Shown: in pieces, positions 24,665 through 34,711 of the stretch
Position numbering within the stretch: the stretch's first letter is position 1
Layout of the letters: every line of letters starts with the position of its first letter
Assembly: GCA_947502765.1 (NCBI GenBank)
Contig: CANNBA010000002.1
Coordinates: forward strand, 1 to 64,000
Source of the DNA: BACL11 sp945865535
GTDB lineage: Bacteria > Bacteroidota > Bacteroidia > Flavobacteriales > BACL11
DNA length: 64,000 bases
Reading direction: 5' to 3'
The notes under the pieces: generated by a model
Database searches by the model: none
Seen by the model: the letters and a program-made list of their open reading frames with translations, nothing else
What the model was told of the DNA's origin: nothing
Program-made: the position numbers and the translations under genes

Positions 24665-27600
24665 ATGAAGAAATTTCTATTTTTGTTTTTAACATTTCTA
24701 GTAACACTAACTTTGTCGGCATCTCATTTTGTTGGAGGTGAAATCACCTGGCAATGCAACACTGATCCTTTAAGTCCTAATTATGGCAAGTATACTTTTT
24801 ACATGCATATTTATCAAGATTGTGATGGAATTGATTTTAACTTTGGGAATGGGGTAGAAAGTATAACTGTACATAATAATCCTTCATTGTCTTCAATTAG
24901 TATGAATTTTTTAGATACCAATGATATTTCTTCCACTGGTATTTCAGGCTCTCAACCTTGTTATAATTGTGACAATCAGCCTTTTGGACAATTTGGAGCT
25001 GTAAGAGAATGGATTTATATTTCTAATCCTATTACTATAAATGGAACTCCTCCTGCTGCTGGCTGGCATTTTACTTGGGGAACTTGTTGCAGAAGTGGCG
25101 CAATAATAAATATACCAAATGCATCAGGATCAGATTGGACTGTAAGATCTGTAATGTATCCTTATACAGATCCTAGTGGAACTGTTTTGCCTAATGGGAA
25201 TATGTGCCATGATAATTCTCCAATTTTTAAAGAGAGACCAAAGACAATTCTTTGTACAGGCTATCCATTTTCTTATAGTCATTTGGCTTTTGATGTTGAC
25301 CTTGATTCATTAAGTTACTCTTGGGCTCAACCTTTAGGTGGTAATTTTAGCTATAATCCTGCGAACCCTAGTGCAACTGCATTAGCATTCAATCCTCCTT
25401 ACACTTTCAATTCTCCAATTCCTGGAAATCCTACTTTAGACAATGAAAATGGGGAGATTTCTTTCAATTCTAATACTGCTGGTATTTTTGTAACGTGCGT
25501 AAAGGTTGCTGCATTTAAATGTGGTCAAGTAGTTGCAGAAGTGTATAGAGATGTTAATGTAGCTCTCATCACTTGTGGAACATTGCCAAATGGCGCACAA
25601 AATTTACCTCCAATGATTACAGCCCCATTAGGACCTCAGAATTGGATTACTACCTTAAATCCATCAACAGGATTACCTTCATATGAAACTACAGTTATGG
25701 CAGGGGAGTTAGTTAGTTTTTCGGTGGTTGCAACAGATAATGATATCAATTCAACTGGAAATCTTCAAGAGGTATTTTTAGAGATTGTGGGAGGTCAGTT
25801 GGATCCTCTTTTAGCATTGAGTAATCCTGCAACATTTACTGTAACTTCATCATCACCCGGAAATATTTCTGGTGATTTTTTATGGCCATCTAATTGTGAT
25901 CACATGCAAGATTATGGATGTGGCAGACAAGGAGGAGCTTATACTTTTAATATAAAGTCATATGATGACTTTTGCCCTGCTAATGGCATTGTAATTGCTA
26001 CTATTACTATTAATGTAATTCCTCCTCAGCCAGATCTTAGATGTTTAGCGGTTGATGCAAATGGTGGGGTTGATTTGTTTTTTTCTTTTCCAGAGGGAGT
26101 AGTAGACACAGCTATTAAATACGATATTTATCATTCTAAAAATATTGGAGGACCCTATGCACTAATTGATAGTATTTTTTACCCTGATACTACTTATTTT
26201 CATGCGCTTTCTAATGCAGATTTTTCACACAGTTATTATTATCTTTTAGGTACGGTAACTTGTGGAACAGGTATAGGTTCTCCAACTGACTCATTATTGT
26301 ATTCAGACACTTTAACAACTATTTTAATGGAAGCTACTGCTATTAATTTTGGTATTACTGCTGATTTAGAGTGGAATCCTATTCATGTTCCATTACTTGT
26401 GTCATCATCTCTGAATTATGATTTACATTATATAAATAGTAATAACTCCGATAATATTATTGCAAATACTCCAGATTTATTTTATCAAATGGATGGCGAT
26501 AATTGTGATTATGTTCCAAAGTTTTATGTAGAAATACCTGATGCAAGTGGTTGTGTATCTAAATCATCTATAGCTATGGTTCCTCTAAAAGACACAATAT
26601 CTCCTGTTACTCCAATTATTAAAGATGTATCTGTAAATAATTTAGGAAAAGCGGTGGTTAGTTGGGAGTCATCTTCAGGTGCTGACCTATATATTATTTA
26701 TTTGCAAGATGCTAATGGAGCATGGATTACCTTAGACACAGTATCTTCTGCTTTGAATTCGTATGTTTACCAGAATTCTTTTGCAGAAACCACTTTTGAA
26801 AACTTTAGTGTTAAAGCGATTGATACTTGCGGCAATTCTAGAGTAAGATCATTAACTCATAATTCTATTTTATTAACCAATAGTTCTAATGCGTGTGATT
26901 ATTCTATATCATTGGATTGGAATGATTATATTAACTGGGCTGGAGGAACTCATCATTATAATGTTTTGATTTCTGAAACGGATGCTAATGGAAATGTGAT
27001 TAATACAATTTTTAGGTTGCAGACAGCAACTGAATTAGTAATTCAGAATATTTCTTCAATAGCTACTTATAATATTGTTGTTGAAGCTTATAATAACGAC
27101 TCCACTTATAAAGCGGTTTCTAATGTGTTAAATTTCAATATTGCACTAGCTAATAAACCACTATTTAATTACATTGAATATGCTTCAGTTAATCATGATG
27201 ATGGATCAGTTGATTTGAGTTGTATTGTAGACTTATCTGCAGAAATTGACAGATATGATGTTTACCGCTCTCTAAGGCAAGATGATAATTTTTCTAAAAT
27301 TGGGGAAGTCAATTTTTCAGCTTCCAGCCCAATTTATTTTAATGATAAAAATGTATTGACTAACGATTATTTTTATCAGTACGAAATTTATCCAGTAGAT
27401 ACTTGTGGGCAAACTCTTTATCCTCCACCTTATAATTTACCAGCATATTTAAATGATACTTCATTTGCTCAAACAATTTTATTACAAGCTGAAATAAATA
27501 TTGATTATTCTCAGGTTTCTTCTTTAAAAAGCGAGTACACGAATACTTTAGTATTTAATGAGTATGATAAATGGCTGGGTGATGTGTCGGAATATCGTTT

Positions 27601-28102
27601 ATACAGATCGGTTAATTCAGAACCATTTAACTTATTGCCAATATATGTTTGGGATAGAGTGAATCAACCAAATAAAGAATTAAAATATATTGATGTTGTT
27701 ACTTCATTTGGTGATGGAAACGGCCGCTTTTGTTATTATATTGAAGCAATTGAAGGTACAGCCACACCATATGGACCTGTTTTAGAAGGTAGTTTATCAA
27801 ACATTGTTTGTATTTCTCAAACCCCAATAATTTTTGTTCCCAATACTTTTACTCCTAATGGTGATGAACATAATGAAGTGTTTAGACCTGTAACATATTT
27901 TGTTTCTGAAGAAGGATATTCATTTTCTATTTACAATAGAGCAGGGGAAAAAATATTTGAAACAGATAGCCCTCAAAAAGGTTGGGATGGTAGTTATAAG
28001 GGAGCACAAGTTCAAAATGGAAATTATGTATATCATCTGCAATTTTTGAATGATTTAGGTAATTTAACAGAGAAAACAGATGTCATAAATCTAGTAAGAT
28101 AA
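24665..28102 (+). CDS. Large secreted protein with T9SS type B (gliding motility-associated) C-terminal domain
   Basis: An 1145-aa surface or secreted protein. A signal peptide occupies about residues 1-20. The N-terminal 400 residues are cysteine- and aromatic-rich, with an SHFVGGEITW opening shared by a family of flavobacterial surface proteins. Several fibronectin-III-like beta domains follow, with recurring YDIYHSKN- and YDVYRSL-type strands between about 470 and 1040. The last 85 residues form the CHU_C/type B sorting domain: VPNTFTPNGDEHNEVF, then YSFSIYNRAGEKIFE and GWDGSYKG. It should leave the cell by the type IX system. Adhesion is a reasonable guess; no enzymatic motif is seen. It is flanked by a promoter box and a strong terminator, so is probably monocistronic. 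Confidence 0.9.
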   Translation: MKKFLFLFLTFLVTLTLSASHFVGGEITWQCNTDPLSPNYGKYTFYMHIYQDCDGIDFNFGNGVESITVHNNPSLSSISMNFLDTNDISSTGISGSQPCYNCDNQPFGQFGAVREWIYISNPITINGTPPAAGWHFTWGTCCRSGAIINIPNASGSDWTVRSVMYPYTDPSGTVLPNGNMCHDNSPIFKERPKTILCTGYPFSYSHLAFDVDLDSLSYSWAQPLGGNFSYNPANPSATALAFNPPYTFNSPIPGNPTLDNENGEISFNSNTAGIFVTCVKVAAFKCGQVVAEVYRDVNVALITCGTLPNGAQNLPPMITAPLGPQNWITTLNPSTGLPSYETTVMAGELVSFSVVATDNDINSTGNLQEVFLEIVGGQLDPLLALSNPATFTVTSSSPGNISGDFLWPSNCDHMQDYGCGRQGGAYTFNIKSYDDFCPANGIVIATITINVIPPQPDLRCLAVDANGGVDLFFSFPEGVVDTAIKYDIYHSKNIGGPYALIDSIFYPDTTYFHALSNADFSHSYYYLLGTVTCGTGIGSPTDSLLYSDTLTTILMEATAINFGITADLEWNPIHVPLLVSSSLNYDLHYINSNNSDNIIANTPDLFYQMDGDNCDYVPKFYVEIPDASGCVSKSSIAMVPLKDTISPVTPIIKDVSVNNLGKAVVSWESSSGADLYIIYLQDANGAWITLDTVSSALNSYVYQNSFAETTFENFSVKAIDTCGNSRVRSLTHNSILLTNSSNACDYSISLDWNDYINWAGGTHHYNVLISETDANGNVINTIFRLQTATELVIQNISSIATYNIVVEAYNNDSTYKAVSNVLNFNIALANKPLFNYIEYASVNHDDGSVDLSCIVDLSAEIDRYDVYRSLRQDDNFSKIGEVNFSASSPIYFNDKNVLTNDYFYQYEIYPVDTCGQTLYPPPYNLPAYLNDTSFAQTILLQAEINIDYSQVSSLKSEYTNTLVFNEYDKWLGDVSEYRLYRSVNSEPFNLLPIYVWDRVNQPNKELKYIDVVTSFGDGNGRFCYYIEAIEGTATPYGPVLEGSLSNIVCISQTPIIFVPNTFTPNGDEHNEVFRPVTYFVSEEGYSFSIYNRAGEKIFETDSPQKGWDGSYKGAQVQNGNYVYHLQFLNDLGNLTEKTDVINLVR

Positions 28103-28120
28103 TAGATTTACTACAACTAT

Positions 28121-28149
28121 AAATAGTCCCTTCTTAGGGACTATTTTTG
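28121..28149 (+). terminator. Terminator after the T9SS cargo gene
   Basis: An 11-bp stem AAATAGTCCCT (28121-28131) / AGGGACTATTT (28136-28146) with a 4-nt loop, followed by further T residues. It separates the cargo gene from guaB. Confidence 0.9.
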
Positions 28150-28161
28150 TTTTTAAAGTGT

Positions 28162-28169
28162 TAAATTTG
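28162..28169 (+). promoter_or_regulatory. -7 promoter box of guaB
   Basis: TAAATTTG, an exact TAnnTTTG match, 22 nt before the guaB ATG and just past the upstream terminator. Confidence 0.55.
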
Positions 28170-28191
28170 CGCAATTTTTAATTTTCTAGTT

Positions 28192-29652
28192 ATGAGTAAT
28201 AAAATATTAAAAGAAGGACTCACTTATGATGATGTTTTAGTAGTCCCTGCCTATTCGGAAGTGCTTCCCCATATGGTAGATATTTCTACAAAATTCACTA
28301 AAAATATCACTTTAAATATTCCTGTGATTTCTGCTGCAATGGATACCGTTACAGAATCAAAAATGGCTATTGCCATTGCTCAAGAAGGAGGTATTGGAGT
28401 GCTCCATAAAAACATGAGTATAGAGCAACAAGCATTGGAGGTAAGAAAAGTCAAACGTTCAGAAAGCGGAATGATTTTGGATCCTATTACTTTAAACATG
28501 TCGGCTACTGTTGGTGATGCTTTTAAGCTGATGCGCGAAAATAGCATTGGTGGAATTCCTATAGTTGATGGTCAAATGAATCTTTTAGGCATTGTTACCA
28601 ATAGAGATTTACGATTTGAGAAAGATATGAATCTTTCAATATCATCAGTAATGACAACTGAAGAATTAGTTACTGCTAGTTTAAGTGATTTGGATAATGC
28701 AGAAAGCATATTAAAAGATAATAAAATAGAAAAATTACCAATTGTAGATGTTAATAATAAATTAGTTGGGCTTATTACTTTTAAAGATATTATAAAAAAT
28801 AGATTGCGCCCTAATGCCTGTAAAGATAAATATGGCAGGTTAAGAGTTGCTGCTGCAGTTGGTGTAACTAATGATGTCTTAGAACGAGTGACAGCTCTGG
28901 TAAAAGTTTCCGTTGATGCCATTATTATTGATACAGCTCATGGGCATACTAAAGGGGTTATTGATCTTTTAAAGAAAGTAAAAACTTCTTTTCCTGAGTT
29001 AGATATTGTAGTTGGAAATATTGCAACTGGAGCAGCTGCACAAGCACTCATTAATGCTGGAGCTGATGCTGTAAAAGTAGGTATTGGACCTGGTTCTATT
29101 TGTACAACAAGAATTATAGCAGGTATTGGAGTTCCTCAACTTACAGCAATTATGGATGTTGCTCAGGTAACACAGAAAAATAATATTCCGCTTATTGCTG
29201 ATGGAGGGATAAGATATTCTGGTGATATTGTCAAAGCTTTAGTAGGGGGTGCTAGTACTGTAATGTTAGGATCAATTATTGCAGGAGTTGAAGAGGCACC
29301 AGGAGAAACAATTATATTTGAAGGAAGAAAGTTTAAATCTTACAGAGGAATGGGTTCAATTGAAGCCATGGAAAGAGGTTCAAAAGATAGGTATTTCCAA
29401 AGTGAAGAGGTTGATATTCAAAAATTAGTTCCTGAAGGAATTGTTGGAAGAGTGCCCTATAAAGGAACTCTAGCAGAAGTTATTCATCAAATGATTGGTG
29501 GATTACGAGCAGGCATGGGATATACTGGCTCTGCTTCAATAAATGATTTGAGTAAAGCAGAATTCCTAAAAATTACAGCTGCAGGTGTTGTTGAAAGCCA
29601 TCCTCATGATGTTACCATTACTAGTGAGGCGCCAAATTATAGTAGAAAATAA
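28192..29652 (+). CDS. guaB: IMP dehydrogenase
   Basis: Oxidises IMP to XMP with NAD+, the committed step to GMP. The 486-aa protein has the TIM-barrel start LTYDDVLVVP, two CBS domains inserted at about residues 95-205, and the catalytic loop GIGPGSICTT with Cys304. The mobile flap region follows the YRGMGSIEAM segment. The length is normal. It has its own promoter box and precedes three foldase-type genes by 15 bp; with no terminator seen between them, read-through into the foldase cluster is possible. Confidence 0.97.
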   Translation: MSNKILKEGLTYDDVLVVPAYSEVLPHMVDISTKFTKNITLNIPVISAAMDTVTESKMAIAIAQEGGIGVLHKNMSIEQQALEVRKVKRSESGMILDPITLNMSATVGDAFKLMRENSIGGIPIVDGQMNLLGIVTNRDLRFEKDMNLSISSVMTTEELVTASLSDLDNAESILKDNKIEKLPIVDVNNKLVGLITFKDIIKNRLRPNACKDKYGRLRVAAAVGVTNDVLERVTALVKVSVDAIIIDTAHGHTKGVIDLLKKVKTSFPELDIVVGNIATGAAAQALINAGADAVKVGIGPGSICTTRIIAGIGVPQLTAIMDVAQVTQKNNIPLIADGGIRYSGDIVKALVGGASTVMLGSIIAGVEEAPGETIIFEGRKFKSYRGMGSIEAMERGSKDRYFQSEEVDIQKLVPEGIVGRVPYKGTLAEVIHQMIGGLRAGMGYTGSASINDLSKAEFLKITAAGVVESHPHDVTITSEAPNYSRK

Positions 29653-29667
29653 ATTAAAATTAAAAGA

Positions 29668-31590
29668 ATGAAAAAAGTAGGATTAAGTTTTGTATTAGGA
29701 GCATTTTTTTTAATGTCAAATGCTCAGGATGTATTGACAATTGCAGATAAAAACATCTCATTAGAAGAGTTTAAAGGTGTTTTTTATAAAAACAATCACA
29801 ATACAGCAATCACAAAAGAATATTTGGACGATTATATGAATCTTTTTATAAACTTTAAATTAAAGGTAAGAGAAGCTGAAGAATTAGGTTTGGATACCAA
29901 TTCATCTTTTATTACGGAATTAGAAGGATATAGAAAACAATTAGCAAAACCATATTTAAAAAATAATGAGTTTGATAGTTTGATGCTTACTGAATCTTAT
30001 AGCAGAATGCAAAAGGATATCAATGCTAGTCATATTTTAATAACCGTAGATGAAAAAGCAACAGATAAAGATGAAAAAGCAGCATATAATAAAGCTTTAG
30101 AAATCAGAAAATCTATTATTAACGGTAAGGTTTCCTTTTCTGAAGCTGCTAAGAATAACTCTGATGATAAATCAGCAGCATCTAATGGAGGAAATTTAGG
30201 CTATTTTACAGCTTTTATGATGGTGTATGATTTTGAAACTGCAGTATATGCAACTGCAATTGGGGAGATATCAATGCCAATTAAAACTAAATATGGATAT
30301 CATTTAATACAAGTAAATAATAAAAGAGATGCGGTGGGGCAAGTTAAAGTAGCTCATATTATGTTTAAAACAGGTCAAGGAGCTGATGAAAATAAAATCA
30401 ATGAAGCTCAAGATAAGGTAAATAAAGCAATGGAATTACTAAAAAATGGTGAAGATTTTGCAGATGTTGCTGAACGGTTTTCTGAAGATAGATCTACAGC
30501 TGTAAAAGGAGGTAGTTTGCCAGGATTTGGGGTAGGAAAGATGGTTCCTGAGTTTGAAAGTATTGCATTTTCTTTAAATAAGATTGGAGATATTTCGGCT
30601 CCATTTTTAACTGATTTTGGTTGGCATATTGTCAAGTTAATTGAAAAAACTCCTATTGCTGAATTTTCTGAAATGGAGTCTGATTTAAAAAGAATGATTG
30701 AGAAAGATAGTAGGGGTGAATTAAGTCAGAAAGCGCTTTATGAAAAATTAAATAATTCTTATAAAGTTAGTAAGAAAGTAACGGAATATAATACCTTTAA
30801 AAAAGCAGCTGCTTTAAAGGTTTCGGAAGGGAATTTTGTTGTTTCATCTGTAAACAATGCTTCCCTCTTAACTTTTGATGGGGCAACTTTTTCAGTGAAT
30901 GATTTTGCAGAATATATTTTAAAAAATCAATCTCTAGGAAGTGATATTGATCAAATGTATATTGATTTTGTTAATGAGCAATTACTCGCTTATGAAGACA
31001 GTAAATTAGAAGAAAAATATCCTCAGTACAAAGCCTTACTTAAAGAATATAGAGAAGGAATTTTATTATTTGATTTAACTAATAAAAAAGTATGGGAAAA
31101 AGCAGTTGAAGATACTACTGGTTTGCAAGCTTTTTTTGGAGCCAATCAATCATCTTACATTTGGCCTGATAGAGTAGATGCTACAATTTATACTTGTATT
31201 AATTATGCAACAGCTGTAAAAGTTAAAAGGAATATTTATAAAAAAAATAGAGGCAAGATTACTGATGCTGAGATATTAAAAGAAATAAATACTAACGCTC
31301 CTTTAAGTTTGCAAATAAATACTAAGAAATTTGTAAAAGGAGAAAATGAATATCTAGACAATATTGTTTGGAAAGCAGGATTAGCTAAGGATATTGTATT
31401 GAAAGATAAGTCATATATTTTAATTGACATCCATCAGGTACTTCCTTCAGGAGTTAAGGAGTTAAATGAAACTAGAGGTAAAGTTATTTCTGATTATCAA
31501 AATGCTTTAGAAAAAGAGTGGCTTGCTAATTTAAAGTCAAAATATTCCGTAAAAATAAATACGGAAGTTCTTCATTCATTAATAAAGTAA
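29668..31590 (+). CDS. Peptidyl-prolyl isomerase with two parvulin domains
   Basis: A 640-aa exported foldase. The signal peptide is at residues 1-19 (ending SNA). A SurA-like helical N-domain follows, then two PpiC/rotamase domains, about residues 115-215 (INASHILITVDE ... SAASNGGNLGYF) and 225-330 (VKVAHIMFKTG ... STAVKGGSLPGFG). The C-terminal 300 residues are a helical chaperone-like extension. It is expected to assist outer-membrane protein folding in the periplasm. It heads a run of three related genes (stop at 31590, next start at 31595). Confidence 0.9.
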   Translation: MKKVGLSFVLGAFFLMSNAQDVLTIADKNISLEEFKGVFYKNNHNTAITKEYLDDYMNLFINFKLKVREAEELGLDTNSSFITELEGYRKQLAKPYLKNNEFDSLMLTESYSRMQKDINASHILITVDEKATDKDEKAAYNKALEIRKSIINGKVSFSEAAKNNSDDKSAASNGGNLGYFTAFMMVYDFETAVYATAIGEISMPIKTKYGYHLIQVNNKRDAVGQVKVAHIMFKTGQGADENKINEAQDKVNKAMELLKNGEDFADVAERFSEDRSTAVKGGSLPGFGVGKMVPEFESIAFSLNKIGDISAPFLTDFGWHIVKLIEKTPIAEFSEMESDLKRMIEKDSRGELSQKALYEKLNNSYKVSKKVTEYNTFKKAAALKVSEGNFVVSSVNNASLLTFDGATFSVNDFAEYILKNQSLGSDIDQMYIDFVNEQLLAYEDSKLEEKYPQYKALLKEYREGILLFDLTNKKVWEKAVEDTTGLQAFFGANQSSYIWPDRVDATIYTCINYATAVKVKRNIYKKNRGKITDAEILKEINTNAPLSLQINTKKFVKGENEYLDNIVWKAGLAKDIVLKDKSYILIDIHQVLPSGVKELNETRGKVISDYQNALEKEWLANLKSKYSVKINTEVLHSLIK

Positions 31591-31594
31591 TATT

Positions 31595-32428
31595 TTGATT
31601 CAAAAGTTTTTTATAATATTAGCAATACCTGTATTACTTTTTGCTTGTTCTTCTAAAGAGAAAGATGGGATTATTGCTAGTGTTAATGAGAAAGAACTAT
31701 TTTTATCTGATATAATAGATAATATGCCAAATGAGATTGAAGATTCTGCATATTTTGTAGAAAAATTTACGAATGATTGGATTAGAAAAGAGCTGATGAT
31801 ATCTTATGCAGAGATGAATTTAAGTACGGATTTATTAGAGTATGAAAAGCAAATTAAAGATTATAGAGCATCATTATTGATTTACGCATATCAACAGGAG
31901 CTCCTAAATCAGAATTTTGATACTGCAATTGCATTTGCTGAAATTGAAAATTATTATGATCTCTATAAAAATGAATTTAAATTAAGTAACAATATTTTTA
32001 AAGGTCGATTTATTGTAATTGATAAATCAGCTCCTAATTTAAATTCTGTAGATAAATGGTATAAATCAGAAAAAGAAACTGCTATTAAGGATTTGGAAGA
32101 TTATTGTCAGCAATTTTCTAAAGAGTATTACCTAGAATATGATAAATGGCAATACTTTTCAATTTTTAATTCTAAATTGCCAAATTTTATAGAAGAGGAA
32201 GCATCTTTTTTAAGAAGTACAAAAGGCATTTTTTTTGAAGATGAAACTTTAAGATATTATGTGTTTATCAAAGACTATCAAATAAAAGGAAGTATTAGCC
32301 CGTTAGCTTTTGAAAAAGAGAAAATTAAGGATGTACTTCTTAATAAAAAGAAAATAGATTATTTAAAGCAATTGGAAGATGAATTGTATCAGAATGCTTT
32401 AGCCAAGAAAAAAATAAAAATTTACTAA
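31595..32428 (+). CDS. Lipoprotein related to the foldase cluster (TTG start)
   Basis: A 277-aa predicted lipoprotein, with the signal peptide ending LLFAC and Cys18 as the lipidated residue. It shares the general SurA-type layout of its neighbours: an N-terminal helical part (NEKELFLSDIIDNMP), a YYDLYKNEF segment and a C-terminal helical tail. However, I see no recognisable parvulin catalytic core (no GG...GxF pattern). It may be a chaperone-only member. The start must be TTG at 31595-31597, because only this gives a complete lipoprotein signal. It lies 4 bp after one foldase gene and overlaps the next by 1 bp, so all three are surely one operon. Confidence 0.8.
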   Translation: MIQKFFIILAIPVLLFACSSKEKDGIIASVNEKELFLSDIIDNMPNEIEDSAYFVEKFTNDWIRKELMISYAEMNLSTDLLEYEKQIKDYRASLLIYAYQQELLNQNFDTAIAFAEIENYYDLYKNEFKLSNNIFKGRFIVIDKSAPNLNSVDKWYKSEKETAIKDLEDYCQQFSKEYYLEYDKWQYFSIFNSKLPNFIEEEASFLRSTKGIFFEDETLRYYVFIKDYQIKGSISPLAFEKEKIKDVLLNKKKIDYLKQLEDELYQNALAKKKIKIY

Positions 32429-33753
32429 TGAAGAAGATTTTTAATATAATTATTTTTAGTTTTTTAGTTTTAAGTATTAGTGCACAATCAATTGATAAGG
32501 TTGAAGCAATAATTGGAGATGAGATAGTACTTACATCAGATATTGAATCACAATATTTGCAATATTTATCACAAGAGAATATACAATCAGAAGAGGTAAA
32601 GTGTGAAATAATTGAGGATATTTTATTTCAGAAACTACTTATCAATCAAGCTAAAATGGATAGTGTAGTAGTAACTGATGAAGATATTGCTACTGAAATT
32701 GACAAAAGATTAAATTATTTCGAAAGTCAATTAGGTTCTATTGAAAAAGTAGAAGCCTATTTTGGAAAATTAAAAGCTGAGATTGAACTAGAGCTAGGTA
32801 AAGTAATTAAGAATCAGTTTTTGGCTCAAAAAGTGCAAAGCTCTATTTCCTCTGATGTAAAAGTAACTCCTGCTGAAGTTAAAGAATTTTTTAATAAGCA
32901 AGAAAAATTGGATATTCCACAAGTTCCCTCTAAAGTAGAAATCACTCAAATAATTATAAAACCAGAAATTTCGAATGAGCAAAAAGATAAATTACGAGCT
33001 AAGCTAAATGACTTTAGAGCGCGCGTGTATAAAGGAGAAGATTTTAAGATGTTGGCAACTTTGTATTCTGATGATCCTGGTTCCGCTTCTAAAGGTGGTG
33101 AGCTTGGTTTTGTAAATAGGGGAGATTTAGTTCCTGAGTTTGAGAGAGCAGCTTTTAGATTAAAAGAAGGAGAAATATCAGAAGTAGTAGAATCTCAATT
33201 TGGTTTCCATATTATTCAACTAATTCAAAGGAGAGGAGAGCAAATCAATGTTCGTCATATTTTATTAAAAACTAAGGTTAGCTCAACCGCACTAAATAAT
33301 GCCAAACTTAAAATTGAAGAGATTGAAAAAGAAATTAAGGATGGAAAAATTACTTTTGAGCAGGCAATTACTAAGTATAGTGATGATGAAAGCAAAAATA
33401 ATGGGGGTTTATTATTAAATCCAAATACTATGTCCACAATGCATACTATAGATGATATGGCTCCTGCTTTAAAATATACTGTTGAAAATCTAAAAGTTGC
33501 TGAGATTTCTTCTTCTGCGCTTATGCAGATGCCTGATGAAACTCAGGCTTATCGAATTTTAAAACTAACTAAGAAAATAGAATCACATACGGCTAACTTA
33601 GTTGATGATTTTTCAATGATTAAGGATTTTGCTATCAACCTTAAAAAGCAAGATGAGCTAATGGTGTGGATTCAAAAAACAATTGATAAAACCTATATTA
33701 AGATTAATGAGGATCTTTTAAACTGTGGGTTCAAAAATAAATGGGTAAAATAA
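32428..33753 (+). CDS. SurA-like periplasmic peptidyl-prolyl isomerase
   Basis: A 441-aa exported chaperone and isomerase. The signal peptide (about residues 1-19, ending ISA) is followed by the SurA N-domain opening IDKVEAIIGDEIVLTSDIE. Two parvulin domains lie at about 165-270 (ITQIIIKPE ... SASKGGELGFV) and 275-370 (INVRHILLKTK ... KNNGGLLL). This is closer to Escherichia coli SurA in length and order than the first gene of the cluster. It should escort outer-membrane proteins to the BAM complex; a bamD gene is also in this window, at 60.9 kb. The gap to the moxR-like gene is 1 bp, so translational coupling is likely. Confidence 0.9.
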   Translation: MKKIFNIIIFSFLVLSISAQSIDKVEAIIGDEIVLTSDIESQYLQYLSQENIQSEEVKCEIIEDILFQKLLINQAKMDSVVVTDEDIATEIDKRLNYFESQLGSIEKVEAYFGKLKAEIELELGKVIKNQFLAQKVQSSISSDVKVTPAEVKEFFNKQEKLDIPQVPSKVEITQIIIKPEISNEQKDKLRAKLNDFRARVYKGEDFKMLATLYSDDPGSASKGGELGFVNRGDLVPEFERAAFRLKEGEISEVVESQFGFHIIQLIQRRGEQINVRHILLKTKVSSTALNNAKLKIEEIEKEIKDGKITFEQAITKYSDDESKNNGGLLLNPNTMSTMHTIDDMAPALKYTVENLKVAEISSSALMQMPDETQAYRILKLTKKIESHTANLVDDFSMIKDFAINLKKQDELMVWIQKTIDKTYIKINEDLLNCGFKNKWVK

Positions 33754-33754
33754 T

Positions 33755-34711
33755 ATGAGTGATGAAGTAAAAGCTATTGATGAATTTGTTGTAAAGTACA
33801 ATGAATTTAAGAATGAGATAGGAAAAGTTATTGTAGGCCAAGATGCTGTTGTTCAACAAGTTCTAATTTCTATTTTTTGTAATGGACATTGTTTGTTAGT
33901 AGGAGTTCCTGGTTTGGCTAAAACCCTCTTGGTTCAAACAATTGCAGACTCCTTAGGGCTTAATTTTAACCGTATTCAATTTACTCCAGATTTAATGCCT
34001 TCAGACATAGTTGGGGCTGAAATATTAGACGAGAAAAGAGAATTTAAATTTATTAAAGGCCCTTTATTTTCTAATATAATTTTAGCAGATGAGATTAATA
34101 GAACACCTCCTAAAACCCAATCAGCTTTACTAGAGGCTATGCAAGAGCGCTCTGTTACGAATGCTGGGAAAAAATATGAGTTAGACAAACCATTTTTTGT
34201 ATTGGCTACTCAAAATCCTATTGAGCAAGAAGGTACTTACCCATTACCTGAAGCCCAACTTGACAGATTCATGTTTAATGTAGTTTTAGATTACCCTTCA
34301 TATGAGGAGGAATTACAAATTGTAAAGCAGACAACAGTTAAGCAAAATATTACTTTAAATACCATTATGTATGCTGATGATATTTTGAGATTTCAGCAGG
34401 TAATTACTAAATTACCAGTTACTGATAATGTTTTGCAATATGCAGTAGGTTTAGTAGCAAAAACTCGGCCAAACTCTGATAAAACAGATGATGTGGTAAA
34501 AGAATATATAGAGTGGGGAGCTGGCCCAAGAGCATCACAATACATGATAATGGGAGCAAAATGTCATGCTGCTATTAATGGTAAGTATTCTCCTGATATT
34601 GAAGATGTAAAAGCGGTTGCAAAACCAATATTAATGCACAGATTAGTAAAAAATTATAAAGCAGAAGCTGAGGGAATGAGTATTGAAAAAATCATTGAGT
34701 CAATTTTATAA
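33755..34711 (+). CDS. MoxR-family AAA ATPase
   Basis: A 318-aa AAA+ chaperone-like ATPase. It has Walker A GVPGLAKT, Walker B ILADEINR, the PPKTQSALLEAMQE segment, and sensor ATQNPIEQEGTYPLPEAQLDRF, the MoxR signature. Such ATPases usually work with DUF58/VWA partners, but here the next gene is peptide deformylase, overlapping by one base, so the partner must be elsewhere. It directly follows surA-like (1-bp gap) and belongs to the same operon. Its target is unknown; MoxR proteins are typically linked to envelope stress or cofactor insertion. Confidence 0.92.
   Translation: MSDEVKAIDEFVVKYNEFKNEIGKVIVGQDAVVQQVLISIFCNGHCLLVGVPGLAKTLLVQTIADSLGLNFNRIQFTPDLMPSDIVGAEILDEKREFKFIKGPLFSNIILADEINRTPPKTQSALLEAMQERSVTNAGKKYELDKPFFVLATQNPIEQEGTYPLPEAQLDRFMFNVVLDYPSYEEELQIVKQTTVKQNITLNTIMYADDILRFQQVITKLPVTDNVLQYAVGLVAKTRPNSDKTDDVVKEYIEWGAGPRASQYMIMGAKCHAAINGKYSPDIEDVKAVAKPILMHRLVKNYKAEAEGMSIEKIIESIL

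Noticed and set aside
28572..28922. 116-codon minus-strand frame inside guaB
   Set aside because: It is antisense to conserved CBS and barrel regions of guaB; it has no independent support.
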